Shown: piece by piece, positions 26,062-34,779 of the stretch | How the letters are laid out: every line of letters begins with the position of its first letter | How positions within the stretch are numbered: the stretch's first letter is position 1 | DNA from: Janthinobacterium sp. 61 | GTDB lineage: Bacteria; Pseudomonadota; Gammaproteobacteria; Burkholderiales; Burkholderiaceae_D | Assembly (NCBI RefSeq): GCF_002846335.1 | Contig: NZ_PJMQ01000001.1 | Span: forward strand, 4,650,001-4,714,000 | DNA: 64,000 nt | Direction of reading: 5' to 3' | Program-made: the position numbers and the translations under genes | Notes under the pieces: generated by a model | What the model was told of the DNA's origin: nothing | What the model saw: the letters and a program-made list of their open reading frames with translations, nothing else | The model's database searches: none

Positions 26062-26347
26062 GCAAACCCCAATCAGTCAAAATGCGAATCTTTATTATGA
26101 GTGGCAGCCGCGAAAAACCCGTCGCCGAAGCTCTATCCCACTGATTGCCGCAACCCGCATCTTTGTACGGTAAAGTGGCAACATCCCTGCGGAACTTCGG
26201 CCAATGGCGCAGCCCGTGCCAGTTTCTTGTTGATTATCCGGAAGTGAAAAAGCCACTACTGGCAACCGCAAATTATAAGTGAAGCAAACAACGAATAGAA
26301 CAAAAACGTTGCTTGTACCATAATTTATATACTTTTGCAGGAGGTGG

Positions 26348-26365
26348 CTAGTTCTTTCGAACTAG
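26348..26365. promoter_or_regulatory. Inverted repeat upstream of the mscL promoter
   Basis: CTAGTTC and GAACTAG are exact 7-base arms around TTTC. The dyad ends 44 bases before the proposed mscL -35 box, where an activator could bind. It has no T-tract, so it is not a terminator. The partner is unknown. Confidence 0.4.
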
Positions 26366-26409
26366 ATGCGCCCGGCTGTGCCCGAATTGGTCCTGCCGAC
26401 AACCATAAG

Positions 26410-26438
26410 TTGGTGGCACCGGGAATCAATAGTATGAT
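26410..26438 (+). promoter_or_regulatory. Sigma-70 promoter of mscL
   Basis: TTGGTG (26410-26415) and TATGAT (26433-26438) are separated by exactly 17 bases. The expected start of transcription near 26445 leaves a leader of about 30 bases that includes AAGGAG before the mscL ATG. Confidence 0.6.
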
Positions 26439-26474
26439 CGACATGTTTTTTATACATATCCGAAGGAGAAATTC

Positions 26475-26924
26475 ATGGCAATGATGAAGGAATTTAAAGA
26501 ATTTGCAATGAAAGGCAACGTTGTCGATCTGGCGGTCGGTGTCATCATCGGCGGCGCCTTCGGCAAGATTGTCGATTCCCTGGTGCAAGACGTGATCATG
26601 CCGCCCATCGGCCGCATTTTCGGTGGCCTCGATTTCGCCAATTATTACCTGCCCCTGAACGGCCAAGCCACGACGATGACCCTGGTGGAAGCGAAAAAGG
26701 CGGGCGCCGTGCTGGCCTACGGTAATTTCCTCACTATTTTGCTCAACTTTGTCATTCTTGCCTTCATCATCTTCCAGATGGTGCGCCTGATGAACAAGGC
26801 CCGCCGCAGCGAACCTGTCGCGCCGGCGCCAGCGCCGGCCACGCCGGAAGACATCGTGCTGCTGCGTGAGATCCGCGACTCCCTGCAGAAGAACGGACAG
26901 AATAGCAACGATCTGGCAAAATAA
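26475..26924 (+). CDS. mscL: Large-conductance mechanosensitive channel MscL
   Basis: The 149-aa inner-membrane channel opens under high membrane tension to release solutes on osmotic downshock. It has the N-terminal amphipathic helix ([19 protein letters not shown]), TM1 with [17 protein letters not shown], a periplasmic loop, TM2 (about 76-98) and a C-terminal cytoplasmic helix ([17 protein letters not shown]) after an Ala-Pro linker. AAGGAG sits 6 bases before the ATG. The DegS-like protease gene follows 41 bases later. Confidence 0.97.
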   Translation: MAMMKEFKEFAMKGNVVDLAVGVIIGGAFGKIVDSLVQDVIMPPIGRIFGGLDFANYYLPLNGQATTMTLVEAKKAGAVLAYGNFLTILLNFVILAFIIFQMVRLMNKARRSEPVAPAPAPATPEDIVLLREIRDSLQKNGQNSNDLAK

Positions 26925-26965
26925 GTCGTTCCGGCAATGGCCGGCTGACCTGGGCAGAGAACTCT

Positions 26966-28126
26966 ATGCGACGATTCTGGTTATTGTTTGCGCAAACCGT
27001 GACCATCGCGTTGGCGCTGTACTTTGTGTACGGCGCGCTGCGTCCGGCCAGCCGGGTACAGCAGCTGGGCTCTGCCGCCAAGCCGGTCCCCGTGGTGGAA
27101 ACGGCGTCCAGCAGCCTGGCGCCCGGTTCCTACCGCGACGCGGCGGCGCGCGCCATGCCCGCCGTCGTCAACATCCTCACCCTGCAAGTGCCCAAACGCG
27201 GCGCCCATCCGCTGGCGCGCGATCCCTTCTTCAAACGTTTCTTCGGCGAACGCGACCCGGACGGCGAGGATGACGAGGACTTGAAAAACAGCCTGGGCTC
27301 GGGCGTCATCGTCAGCCATGAAGGTTACGTGCTGACCAACAACCACGTGGTCGAAGGCGCCGATGAAATCGAAGTGGTGCTCACCGACGGGCGCAAGGCG
27401 CCGGCCAAGGTAGTGGGCCTGGATCCCGAAACGGACCTGGCCGTGATCAAGATCGACCTCGACAAGCTGCCCGTCATCGTGCTGGGCCAGTCGGAACTGG
27501 CGCGCGTGGGCGACGTGGTGCTGGCCATCGGCAATCCGTTCGGCGTGGGCCAGACGGTGACCATGGGCATCATCTCCGCCCTGGGCCGCAACAACTTGCA
27601 CATCAACAGCTTTGAAAACTTCATCCAGACGGATGCGGCCATCAACTTCGGCAATTCGGGCGGCGCCCTGGTCGATACGCGCGGCAACTTGATCGGCATC
27701 AATACGGCGATTTATTCGCAAAGCGGCGGTTCCGTCGGCATCGGCTTCGCCATTCCTGTCTCGACGGCCAAGACGGTGATGGAAGCCATCATCAAGGATG
27801 GCCACGTGGTGCGCGGCTGGATCGGCGTGGAAACGCAGGACATCACGCCAGAGTTGGCGCAAAGCTTCAACTTGCAGCGCTCAAGCGGCGCCATCATTGC
27901 CGGCGTGGTGCGCAACGGGCCGGCCGACAAGGCTGGCATCGTGCCCGGCGACATCCTGCTGACGGTGGAAGGCAAGCCCGTGGCCGACACGACGGAAATG
28001 CTCAATCTGATCGCCCAACTGCCGCCCGGCGGAAAAGCTAAAATGACGGTGCTGCGCAAGAATCGCGAAGCGGCACTCGACGTGATGGTGGGCAAGCGCC
28101 CCCTCCCGAAAGAGCTTTCCAAATAG
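26966..28126 (+). CDS. DegS/HtrA-family periplasmic serine protease
   Basis: The 386-aa protein has one N-terminal membrane helix (about 5-25), a trypsin-like protease domain and a single PDZ domain (about 285-375). This is the DegS-like layout rather than the two-PDZ DegP layout. The catalytic triad is visible: His127 in TNNHVV, Asp157 in ETDLAV and Ser231 in GNSGGA. DegS-type proteases sense misfolded outer-membrane proteins. Whether this one cleaves an anti-sigma factor cannot be told here; no rse genes are in the window. Confidence 0.93.
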   Translation: MRRFWLLFAQTVTIALALYFVYGALRPASRVQQLGSAAKPVPVVETASSSLAPGSYRDAAARAMPAVVNILTLQVPKRGAHPLARDPFFKRFFGERDPDGEDDEDLKNSLGSGVIVSHEGYVLTNNHVVEGADEIEVVLTDGRKAPAKVVGLDPETDLAVIKIDLDKLPVIVLGQSELARVGDVVLAIGNPFGVGQTVTMGIISALGRNNLHINSFENFIQTDAAINFGNSGGALVDTRGNLIGINTAIYSQSGGSVGIGFAIPVSTAKTVMEAIIKDGHVVRGWIGVETQDITPELAQSFNLQRSSGAIIAGVVRNGPADKAGIVPGDILLTVEGKPVADTTEMLNLIAQLPPGGKAKMTVLRKNREAALDVMVGKRPLPKELSK

Positions 28127-28147
28127 TTGCTGATCGGAATTTGACAC

Positions 28148-28840
28148 ATGCATGTGCGTGATTTGACCCAATTTTTACGTGAACTGAGCGATAACAACAA
28201 TCGTCCCTGGTTTGTCATGAACAAGCCCCGTTACGACATTTTGCGCGAGGAATTCCTGGCGCTGGTCACTAGCCTGATCGGTGAGCTGGGCAAATTTGAC
28301 CCGGCCGTGAAGTACTGCAATCCGAAGAAGGCCTTGTTCCGCATCAACCGCGACGTGCGTTTCGCGCACGACAAGAGCCCGTATAAAACGCGCTTTTCGG
28401 CCGCCATCGCGCCAAACGACATGCGCCGTCCCAGCAAGGCGGGCGGCCCCACGTATTATCTGCAGATCGATGGCCAGGGCAACTTGCTGTTCGGCGCCGG
28501 CGAATACATGCCTCCCCCTGGCCGCCTGAAGGCGCTGCGCGAACACATGGTCAACGACGCGCCAGGTTTTTCCAAAGTGCTGAAAAATAAGCGTTTAAAA
28601 GCCCGCTTCGGCACCATCCAGAATGAGGGCAAGTTGCAGCGCCCGCCCAAGGGCTTCGAGGCGGATGCCGAACATATCGAACTCATCAAGCTGAAAAGCT
28701 TTTTTGTCTGGACCGAAATACCGCTGCCCGTGAACGAACCGGAAAAACTGCTGCCGACCCTGGCGGAAGGCTTGAAGGATGCGTGGCCGCTGGTCGAGTG
28801 GATGCGCGGCGCGAAAGAGCCGGAGGAAGTCACCGAGTAA
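28148..28840 (+). CDS. DUF2461 / TIGR02453 family protein
   Basis: This 230-aa cytoplasmic protein belongs to a widely conserved family of unknown function. Family features seen are FLRELSDNNNRPWF near the N-terminus, KALFRINRDVRFAHDKSPYKT, and the YLQIDGQGNLLFGAGEYMP strand region. There is no signal peptide. It lies 22 bases after the protease gene and 19 bases before a cupin gene, so the three may be co-transcribed. No catalytic role is established. Confidence 0.9.
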   Translation: MHVRDLTQFLRELSDNNNRPWFVMNKPRYDILREEFLALVTSLIGELGKFDPAVKYCNPKKALFRINRDVRFAHDKSPYKTRFSAAIAPNDMRRPSKAGGPTYYLQIDGQGNLLFGAGEYMPPPGRLKALREHMVNDAPGFSKVLKNKRLKARFGTIQNEGKLQRPPKGFEADAEHIELIKLKSFFVWTEIPLPVNEPEKLLPTLAEGLKDAWPLVEWMRGAKEPEEVTE

Positions 28841-28858
28841 TTGCTGAAGGAGCACCTA

Positions 28859-29200
28859 ATGGCACTGGAGCACGCAAGTTCAGGACAGGTGATTGAGGTG
28901 TTGCGCAGGAATGGCGACGACTTGTCGCAGTTTTCCGCCATCGCGCTGGCCAGGACGGACGAACTGGAATTGATCCGCATGTGCATGCCCAAGGGCAAGA
29001 CCATGCCCGAGCATCATGTGCTCGGTGAAATCACTCTGCTGTGCCTGCAAGGGCAGGTGGCGGTGACGGCGCATGGCGGGGAGCAGTTGCTGGGGCCGGG
29101 GCAGATGCTGTATCTGCACGGCGGCCAGGCGCATGCGCTGGCCGCGCGCGAAGACAGTCTGGTGCTGCTGACGATATTGATGGCCAAGGCGGGACGCTAG
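28859..29200 (+). CDS. Small cupin-domain protein
   Basis: This 113-aa protein forms a single cupin barrel, visible as PKGKTMPEHHVLGEITLLCLQG and the second motif LGPGQMLYLHGGQAHAL. Histidines in HH and in GQAHAL could bind a metal. The ATG at 28859 has AAGGAG 6 bases upstream and is preferred over an earlier in-frame start. Its substrate is unknown. Its end faces the gpsA gene 15 bp away. Confidence 0.88.
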   Translation: MALEHASSGQVIEVLRRNGDDLSQFSAIALARTDELELIRMCMPKGKTMPEHHVLGEITLLCLQGQVAVTAHGGEQLLGPGQMLYLHGGQAHALAAREDSLVLLTILMAKAGR

Positions 29201-29215
29201 GTTTCCCCTGGCGCG

Positions 29216-30262
29216 TCAGGCCGCCTCGGCGCGCGGATCGCGTGACAGCAGCTGCTGCACCATCACGTGCGGCAAATCCCCATCGAACAGTACGCCGGCC
29301 ACCGCGTTGGTGATCGGCATGTCGACGCCCATGCGGCGCGCCAGTTCGCGCACGGCTTTGGCGCAGGGTACGCCTTCGGCCACATGACCGAGTTCGGCCA
29401 CGATGGTGGCCAAGGCCTTGCCTTGCGCCAGGCCCAGGCCGACCCGGCGGTTGCGCGACAAGTCGCCCGTGCAGGTCAAAATCAAGTCTCCCATGCCCGT
29501 CAAGCCCATGAACGTTTCCGTCTGGCCACCCAGGGCCGTGCCCAGGCGCGTGATTTCCGCCAGACCGCGCGTGATCAGCGCGGCGCGCGCATTCAAGCCC
29601 AGGCCCAGGCCGTCGGCCACGCCCGTGGCAATGGCCAGCACGTTCTTCACGGCGCCGCCCACTTCCACGCCCACCAGGTCTTCGCTCGCATACACGCGGA
29701 TAGTGCCGCCATGCAAGGCCGAGACGACGGCGCCGCGCAAGGCGGCACTGTGCGAGGCGATGGTCAGCGCGCACGGCAGGCCGCGTGCCACTTCCTGTGC
29801 GAACGAGGGGCCGGACAGGGCGCCGCCGGCGACTGTGTCGCCCAGCACTTCCCGCACGATCTGGTGCGGCAGCAGGCCCGTGCCGCCTTCAAACCCCTTG
29901 CACAGCCACACCAGATTCGGGATGGCCTTGTCTTTCAGTTGCAGCAGCAGAGGCCGCAAGCCCGCCACGGGGCAGGCGGCGATCAAGAGGCCCCGTTCGC
30001 CGCTGGCATGCGCGACGGCGGCGTCGAAATCGGCGCTGATGTGCAGTTGCGGCGGTAATGGGAAGCCGGGCAGATAGCTGTTTTCGCCACTGGCAGCCAT
30101 GGCGGCCATGGCGTCGCCATTGCGGCCCCACAGCAGCACGTCGTGGCGGCCGGCCAGGGCCATGGCCACGGCCGTGCCCCAGGCGCCGGCACCCAGCACG
30201 GTGATCTTGCACGGGACGGCCTTGGCGCTGGTATCGGGAGTGTTTTCAGGGGAAACTTGCAT
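29216..30262 (-). CDS. gpsA: NAD(P)-dependent glycerol-3-phosphate dehydrogenase
   Basis: The 348-aa cytoplasmic enzyme reduces dihydroxyacetone phosphate to sn-glycerol 3-phosphate for phospholipid synthesis. The nucleotide-binding motif [12 protein letters not shown] is near residue 24, and the catalytic lysine lies in [13 protein letters not shown]. Substrate-domain motifs [19 protein letters not shown] follow. The N-terminus is about 15 residues longer than usual. GAGG precedes the ATG. It is the last gene of a yibN-grxC-secB-SH3-gpsA run. Confidence 0.95.
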   Translation of the reverse strand: MQVSPENTPDTSAKAVPCKITVLGAGAWGTAVAMALAGRHDVLLWGRNGDAMAAMAASGENSYLPGFPLPPQLHISADFDAAVAHASGERGLLIAACPVAGLRPLLLQLKDKAIPNLVWLCKGFEGGTGLLPHQIVREVLGDTVAGGALSGPSFAQEVARGLPCALTIASHSAALRGAVVSALHGGTIRVYASEDLVGVEVGGAVKNVLAIATGVADGLGLGLNARAALITRGLAEITRLGTALGGQTETFMGLTGMGDLILTCTGDLSRNRRVGLGLAQGKALATIVAELGHVAEGVPCAKAVRELARRMGVDMPITNAVAGVLFDGDLPHVMVQQLLSRDPRAEAA

Positions 30263-30330
30263 GCAACCTCAGTCTGGCAGGGGGAAGGGCACGGCGCGGC
30301 TGGCCGCTGCCCCGATGAATCTGGCGGTGC

Positions 30331-30792
30331 TTACAAGCCCCACACTTCGCTGGTCTTGACGTAGCCGCTCTGGCCATCCTTGTGCCGCACCTTGACCCAG
30401 CCGGAGCTGGGCTGCTCGCTCATTTCCAGCAGCACGCCCTTGTCGACGAGGATGATGGGTGAGGCGGTGTCATCGGGGCTGGCGCGTACCTTCAGGTTCG
30501 CGGCGCGCGCCACGACGTTGCGCTTGGCCGACAGGCCCTTGGCTTCCGTCCAGGCCATTTCGCCGCTGGCGTCGCGTACCTTGACCCATTCGCCGTAGCT
30601 GAGCACGACTTCCAGCGGCATGCCGCGTGGCGCCACGTACAGCTTGCCGCCCTTGGCGGACGGCGCGTCGTACAGGATCACGGGGGCAGCGCCCACCGTT
30701 TTGAAATCGACGGCGTGGCTGGCGGCTGTGGCCAGCAGCAGCACGGCGCCGGCCATCCAGCGGAACTTGCTCAAGAGCGCACTATTCAACAT
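30331..30792 (-). CDS. Secreted bacterial SH3-domain protein
   Basis: The 153-aa protein has an N-terminal signal peptide (hydrophobic core WMAGAVLLLATAASHA) and two SH3b-like segments: GAAPVILYDAPSAKGGKLYV, then ANLKVRASPDDTASPI ending in GWVKVRHKDGQSGYVKTSEVWGL. Such domains usually bind peptidoglycan or other envelope ligands. It lies between secB and gpsA, which are adjacent in many relatives. No strong ribosome-binding site is seen. The periplasmic location is inferred. Confidence 0.88.
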   Translation of the reverse strand: MLNSALLSKFRWMAGAVLLLATAASHAVDFKTVGAAPVILYDAPSAKGGKLYVAPRGMPLEVVLSYGEWVKVRDASGEMAWTEAKGLSAKRNVVARAANLKVRASPDDTASPIILVDKGVLLEMSEQPSSGWVKVRHKDGQSGYVKTSEVWGL

Positions 30793-30815
30793 GATATTTT
30801 TTGAACCTTAACGAA

Positions 30816-30838
30816 ACACGGCGGCCAGGCCGCCGTGT
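30816..30838 (-). terminator. Hairpin between secB and the SH3 gene
   Basis: ACACGGCGGCC and GGCCGCCGTGT are exact 11-base arms with one base between them. On the minus strand TTTCGTT follows. It lies 38 bases after the secB stop and may terminate or attenuate before the SH3 gene. Confidence 0.55.
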
Positions 30839-30875
30839 CAGGCCAGCCTTGACGGCCGGCGGGGTCTTGCAAAGC

Positions 30876-31349
30876 TTAGTGCGTTTCGCTGGCTGCTGGT
30901 GCTGCGGCAGCGGCGTCAGCAATAGCTTGCAGACGTTGTTGGTAGAACACTTCGAAGTTGATCTCGGCCAGGTGCACTGGCGGGAAGCCGGCACGGGTGA
31001 TCACGTCGGCGATGTTGGCGCGCAGGTAAGGGTAGATGATGTTCGGGCAGCCGATTCCCAGCAGCGGATCGAGTTGATCGGCAGGAATGTTGCGTGCTTC
31101 GAAGATACCGGCTTGCTTGCCTTCTACCAGGAAAGCGACTTTGTCGCCGACTTTGGCGGTCACGGTGATGGTCACGGTTGCTTCGAAGATGCCGTCGGCC
31201 AGAGGCGCAGCGCCCACGTCCAGAGCGACTTCGATGGCTGGTGCTTCTTGTTCCAGGAAAATAGCTGGGGAATTTGGTTGTTCCAGCGACATGTCTTTCA
31301 GGTAGACGCGTTGGATTTGGAAGACTGGTTGCAGATTTTCGTCAGACAT
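30876..31349 (-). CDS. secB: Protein-export chaperone SecB
   Basis: The 157-aa cytoplasmic chaperone keeps preproteins unfolded and passes them to SecA. The family start [20 protein letters not shown] and the [20 protein letters not shown] segment are present. The C-terminus is Ala-rich. The start at 31349 is set by family alignment; the ribosome-binding site is weak. It lies downstream of grxC, a classical pair. Confidence 0.96.
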   Translation of the reverse strand: MSDENLQPVFQIQRVYLKDMSLEQPNSPAIFLEQEAPAIEVALDVGAAPLADGIFEATVTITVTAKVGDKVAFLVEGKQAGIFEARNIPADQLDPLLGIGCPNIIYPYLRANIADVITRAGFPPVHLAEINFEVFYQQRLQAIADAAAAAPAASETH

Positions 31350-31508
31350 GGAACGCTTTCGTTGTAAAGGACAAGAACGGCACACCGTTCAAATATGGTG
31401 CTTGCGGTATTCAAACCGCGCCGGATAGGCGCGGCCAGATCAGGTGCGAGGCAATTGTATCAAAACAATACGACAAAAAACCAAGCAATTTCTCGAACCC
31501 GCTTTATA

Positions 31509-31775
31509 TCAGGCTGCCGTGCCGTTTAACAAGGGGTCGAGCTTGCCAGCTTGATCGAGCGCATACAAATCGTCGAATCCGCCCACGTGGGTGTCGCCCA
31601 CATAGATTTGCGGCACCGTGCGGCGACCCGTGCGTTCCATCATCTTGATGCGCTCTTCCGGGTCGAGGTCGACGCGGATCTTTTGCACGGTCACGCCCTT
31701 GGCTTCCAACAAGCGCTCGGCGCGCACGCAATACGGGCACACGGCGGTGCTATACACAATTACAGGGACGGTCAT
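31509..31775 (-). CDS. grxC: Glutaredoxin 3
   Basis: This 88-aa thiol-disulfide oxidoreductase uses glutathione to reduce protein disulfides. The active site is CPYC near residue 13. The TVPQIYVGDTHVGGFDDL segment contains the cis-proline and glutathione-binding residues. GAAGGAA precedes the ATG at 31775. The 150 bp upstream, before the rhodanese stop, hold a hairpin and sequence unlike the tight spacing elsewhere in the operon. Confidence 0.95.
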   Translation of the reverse strand: MTVPVIVYSTAVCPYCVRAERLLEAKGVTVQKIRVDLDPEERIKMMERTGRRTVPQIYVGDTHVGGFDDLYALDQAGKLDPLLNGTAA

Positions 31776-31925
31776 GATGATTCCTTCAGTTAAAAACACC
31801 GAACCAAACCTGCTGCGCGTCGTGATTTGCGGTCTGCGATGCTCACTGTGCCTTCGCACAGTTGCGCTTCTCAACCACAACTCCCATCCGCTCGCTACGG
31901 TTTTGTTGGGTGTTGTAATACGGAC
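31776..31925. repeat. Candidate intergenic repeat element between grxC and the rhodanese gene
   Basis: This 150-bp spacer contains an 18-base hairpin at 31845-31862 (ACTGTGC-CTTC-GCACAGT), flanked by GC-rich non-coding sequence. It has the look of a dispersed intergenic repeat inserted into an otherwise compact operon. No second copy is in the window, so the repeat nature is unproven. Confidence 0.3.
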
Positions 31926-32342
31926 TTATTTGGCCAGCGACAAGGTTTTCAATGGCAAACCTTGCTTTTTCCATTCGTCGAGGCCGCCTTCCAGGCTCGT
32001 TGCCTCAGCGAAACCGGCTTTACCCAGCAGGCCGACGGCCGTTGCCGAACGCGAACCTTTCTGGCAAACCACTACAATGGGGCGCGTTTTGAATTTTTCC
32101 AGCTCGCCCAGGCGTTTTGCCAGTTCCGGCAGCGGCATGTTTTTCGCGTCAGGCAAGTGGCCCGTGGCGAATTCTTCCGCGCTGCGCACGTCGACGATGA
32201 TGGTCTTGCCACGGTTGATCAGTTGCGTGACTTCCAGCACGGTCGCGCGCTTGCCGCGCATGGACAGCAGTGGCCAGAGGAGGGCGCCGCCGGAAATAAT
32301 GACGATGGCAAACAGAAAAATGTGGTCGATAATGAATTTCAC
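31926..32342 (-). CDS. Membrane-anchored rhodanese-like protein (YibN type)
   Basis: The 138-aa protein has an N-terminal membrane helix (about 6-27) and a rhodanese domain (about 38-132). The active-site loop CQKGSRSA holds the catalytic cysteine that could carry a persulfide sulfur. It is the first gene of the operon leading to grxC, secB and gpsA, as yibN is in other proteobacteria. A TATAAT (plus 32374-32379) lies 32 bases before its start on this strand. Confidence 0.92.
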   Translation of the reverse strand: MKFIIDHIFLFAIVIISGGALLWPLLSMRGKRATVLEVTQLINRGKTIIVDVRSAEEFATGHLPDAKNMPLPELAKRLGELEKFKTRPIVVVCQKGSRSATAVGLLGKAGFAEATSLEGGLDEWKKQGLPLKTLSLAK

Positions 32343-32448
32343 GTAGGGTCCAATGGTTTAAGTCAATCCGCGCATTATAAAATAGAAGCTGGACGAGGTC
32401 TTTTTACGTTTTGCTTTTTTGATTTGAACCCCTTGAGAAGATAGAACT

Positions 32449-33195
32449 ATGTACAAAATCGTTTTCATGCGTCACGGCGAGTCCACCTGGAACCTCGATA
32501 ACCGCTTCACCGGCTGGACCGACGTCGATCTGACGGAAAAGGGCGTCAACGAAGCCAAGGCCGCCGGCCAGATCCTCAAGCAGGAAGGTTTTACGTTCGA
32601 CGTGGCCTACACTTCGGTCTTGAAGCGCGCCATTCGCACCCTGTGGCTGGCGCTCGACGAGATGGACATGATGTATTTGCCAATCAAGAACGACTGGCGC
32701 TTGAACGAACGCCACTACGGCGCCCTGCAAGGTCTGGACAAGGGCGAGACGGCCGCCAAGTATGGCGACGAGCAAGTACTGGTATGGCGCCGCAGCTATG
32801 ACACGCCGCCGCCGCCGCTGGAAGCTGACGATGACCGCGCCTCGTTCAACGATCCGCGCTATGCCGGCTTGCCGAAAGCGTCGATTCCGCTGACCGAATG
32901 CCTGAAAGACACCGTGGCGCGCGTGATGCCGTCCTGGGACGAAGAGATCGCCCCGGCCATCCGCGCTGGCAAGAAGATCATCATTTCGGCCCACGGCAAC
33001 AGCCTGCGCGCGCTGATCAAGATGCTCGATGGCATCAGCGACAGCGACATCGTGGGCCTGAACATTCCGAACGGCCAGCCGCTCGTGTATGAACTGGACG
33101 CCGACCTGAAACCGATTCGTCATTACTACCTGGGCGACCCGGCAGCGATTGCAGCAGCGCAAGCGGCCGTGGCGAACCAAGGGAAGGCCAAGTAA
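32449..33195 (+). CDS. gpmA: 2,3-bisphosphoglycerate-dependent phosphoglycerate mutase
   Basis: The 248-aa glycolytic enzyme interconverts 3- and 2-phosphoglycerate. The phosphohistidine motif MRHGEST (His9) is at the N-terminus. The second catalytic histidine lies in [11 protein letters not shown]. The [16 protein letters not shown] loop is typical of the cofactor-dependent family. GAGAAG precedes the ATG. The promoter region is shared with the divergent rhodanese operon. Confidence 0.96.
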   Translation: MYKIVFMRHGESTWNLDNRFTGWTDVDLTEKGVNEAKAAGQILKQEGFTFDVAYTSVLKRAIRTLWLALDEMDMMYLPIKNDWRLNERHYGALQGLDKGETAAKYGDEQVLVWRRSYDTPPPPLEADDDRASFNDPRYAGLPKASIPLTECLKDTVARVMPSWDEEIAPAIRAGKKIIISAHGNSLRALIKMLDGISDSDIVGLNIPNGQPLVYELDADLKPIRHYYLGDPAAIAAAQAAVANQGKAK

Positions 33196-33196
33196 C

Positions 33197-34732
33197 TTGT
33201 TGTCTTTCTTCCGCGGCACAGCGATCGCCCCCTCTGCTGAACGACCCCTGCCGGCGTGGCGCGCCGGCGCCATGCTGTGCGCAGCGCTGCTGTTGTCGAG
33301 CGGCGCCGTACAGGGTGCCAAGCCCACCGAACGCAGCAAGCAGAAAGCGGCCGCGGAAGCACAACGTGCTGGATTGCAACAAAAGCTGACGGCGCTCAAG
33401 CGCGACATCAGCCGCACGGAAAGCGCCAAGGATGACGCGGCCGATACTCTGGCCGAGTCGGAAGAGGCCATTTCCAACGCCAACCGCGCCTTGCGCGACC
33501 TGGCACAGGAGCAAAGCGCGACGGGCGTGAAACTCAATGCGCTGGGGCAGGAGCACCAGCAACTGACGGCCACCGTCGAGAAACAAAAGACGCAGCTGTC
33601 AAAGTTGCTGCGTGAACAATATGTCGCCGGCAACGAAGACCGCATCAAGCTGCTCTTGTCGGGTGACAACCCGAACCGCATCAACCGCGACTTGCAACTG
33701 ATGGCGTATGTGTCGCAGGCGCAGGCGCGCCTGCTGGAAGCCTTGCGCGCCAACTTGCTGGCGGTCGAGAAAAACCAGGCGGACGTGCAGAACGCCAAGG
33801 ATGAACTGGAAGAAATCGCGCAGGAAGAGCGCGACCAGAAGGCTCTGCTGGTGCAGGAAAAGGCGCGCCGCGCCGCCTTGCTGACGAGCTTGTCGCAGCG
33901 CCTGGTGGCGCAGCGCAAGGAAGTGGGCAATGTCGAGCGCGACGAACAGCGCATGGGCAACCTGGTCGACAAGCTGGCGAAACTGATCGAAGAGCAGGCC
34001 GCCGCCGCCGCGGCCGAAAAGAAACGCCAGCAATTGCTGGCCGAGCAGCGCGCCGCCGCAAAAGCGGCCGCCGACGCCAAGATCGCCGCGGAAAAGCGCG
34101 AACGCCTGCTGGCCGCGCGCGCCAAGGCCGCCCAGGCGCAGGCTGAACGCGAACGCATTGCAAAAGAGCAACAAAATAAATCGGGCAAGATCAAGCCGCA
34201 GACGCCGCCACCGCCCGTCAAGCTTGAACCGATCGATGACGACGAGCCGCCGCAAGTGGCCAAGGTCACGCCGAAACCCGAGCCGAAACCGGAACCGGAG
34301 CCGGAACGCCCGAGCCTGGGCCCGGCTGCACCGGCCGGCGCTTTTGCCAGCATGAAAGGGCAGTTGCGCGCGCCCGTGGCGGGCAAGATTGCCGCCCGCT
34401 TCGGCAGCAAGCGCGGTGACGGACCCAGCTGGAAGGGCGTGTTCATCCGCACGGGCGAAGGCAGCGAGATCCACGCCATCGCTGGTGGCCGCGTGGTGTT
34501 TTCCGACTGGCTGCGCGGTTTCGGCAATTTGATCATCGTCGACCATGGCGGCCAGTACATGAGTATTTATGGCAATAACCAATCCTTGCTGAAACGGGTG
34601 GGCGATGCCGTCAAGGGCGGCGAAGCCATTGCCAGCGCGGGCAACAGCGGCGGCAACGAGGAATCAGGGCTATACTTTGAATTGCGTCATCAGGGCCGCG
34701 CCTTCGACCCCGCCACCTGGGTGAAGTTTTAA
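33197..34732 (+). CDS. envC: EnvC-like murein hydrolase activator (degenerate M23 domain)
   Basis: The protein is about 511 aa. After a signal peptide (MLCAALLLSSGAVQGA region) it has a long coiled coil (about 40-310), a Pro/Lys-rich linker and a C-terminal LytM/M23 domain. The zinc ligands of active M23 peptidases are missing: the HxxxD position reads WKGVF and the HxH position reads LYFEL. EnvC-type proteins instead activate amidases at the division septum. No good ATG exists. TTG at 33197, with AAGG nine bases upstream, is the best start; ATG at 33271 is an alternative. Confidence 0.87.
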   Translation: MLSFFRGTAIAPSAERPLPAWRAGAMLCAALLLSSGAVQGAKPTERSKQKAAAEAQRAGLQQKLTALKRDISRTESAKDDAADTLAESEEAISNANRALRDLAQEQSATGVKLNALGQEHQQLTATVEKQKTQLSKLLREQYVAGNEDRIKLLLSGDNPNRINRDLQLMAYVSQAQARLLEALRANLLAVEKNQADVQNAKDELEEIAQEERDQKALLVQEKARRAALLTSLSQRLVAQRKEVGNVERDEQRMGNLVDKLAKLIEEQAAAAAAEKKRQQLLAEQRAAAKAAADAKIAAEKRERLLAARAKAAQAQAERERIAKEQQNKSGKIKPQTPPPPVKLEPIDDDEPPQVAKVTPKPEPKPEPEPERPSLGPAAPAGAFASMKGQLRAPVAGKIAARFGSKRGDGPSWKGVFIRTGEGSEIHAIAGGRVVFSDWLRGFGNLIIVDHGGQYMSIYGNNQSLLKRVGDAVKGGEAIASAGNSGGNEESGLYFELRHQGRAFDPATWVKF

Positions 34733-34779
34733 GTTCCCACCATTGCTGCGGCAGCGAATTTGTAGATTGCGAAGAATAA

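Larger units (their letters stand above)
26062..26474. other. Intergenic region between petA and mscL
   Basis: These 413 bp separate the divergent petABC and mscL genes and are AT-rich. A probable petA -10 box lies near 26094. The part at 26110-26340 holds nothing I can name. A hairpin is seen at 26348-26365 and a good sigma-70 promoter for mscL at 26410-26438. No supported gene. Confidence 0.6.

Noticed and set aside
24041..26173. 710-codon plus-strand open frame over petB and petA
   Set aside because: It is antisense to two highly conserved genes, has no family features and is rich in His, Gln and Arg, as expected from a mirrored GC-rich gene.
32404..34560. 718-codon minus-strand frame over gpmA and envC
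   Set aside because: Antisense shadow with Ser/Ala/Arg-rich sequence and no domain.
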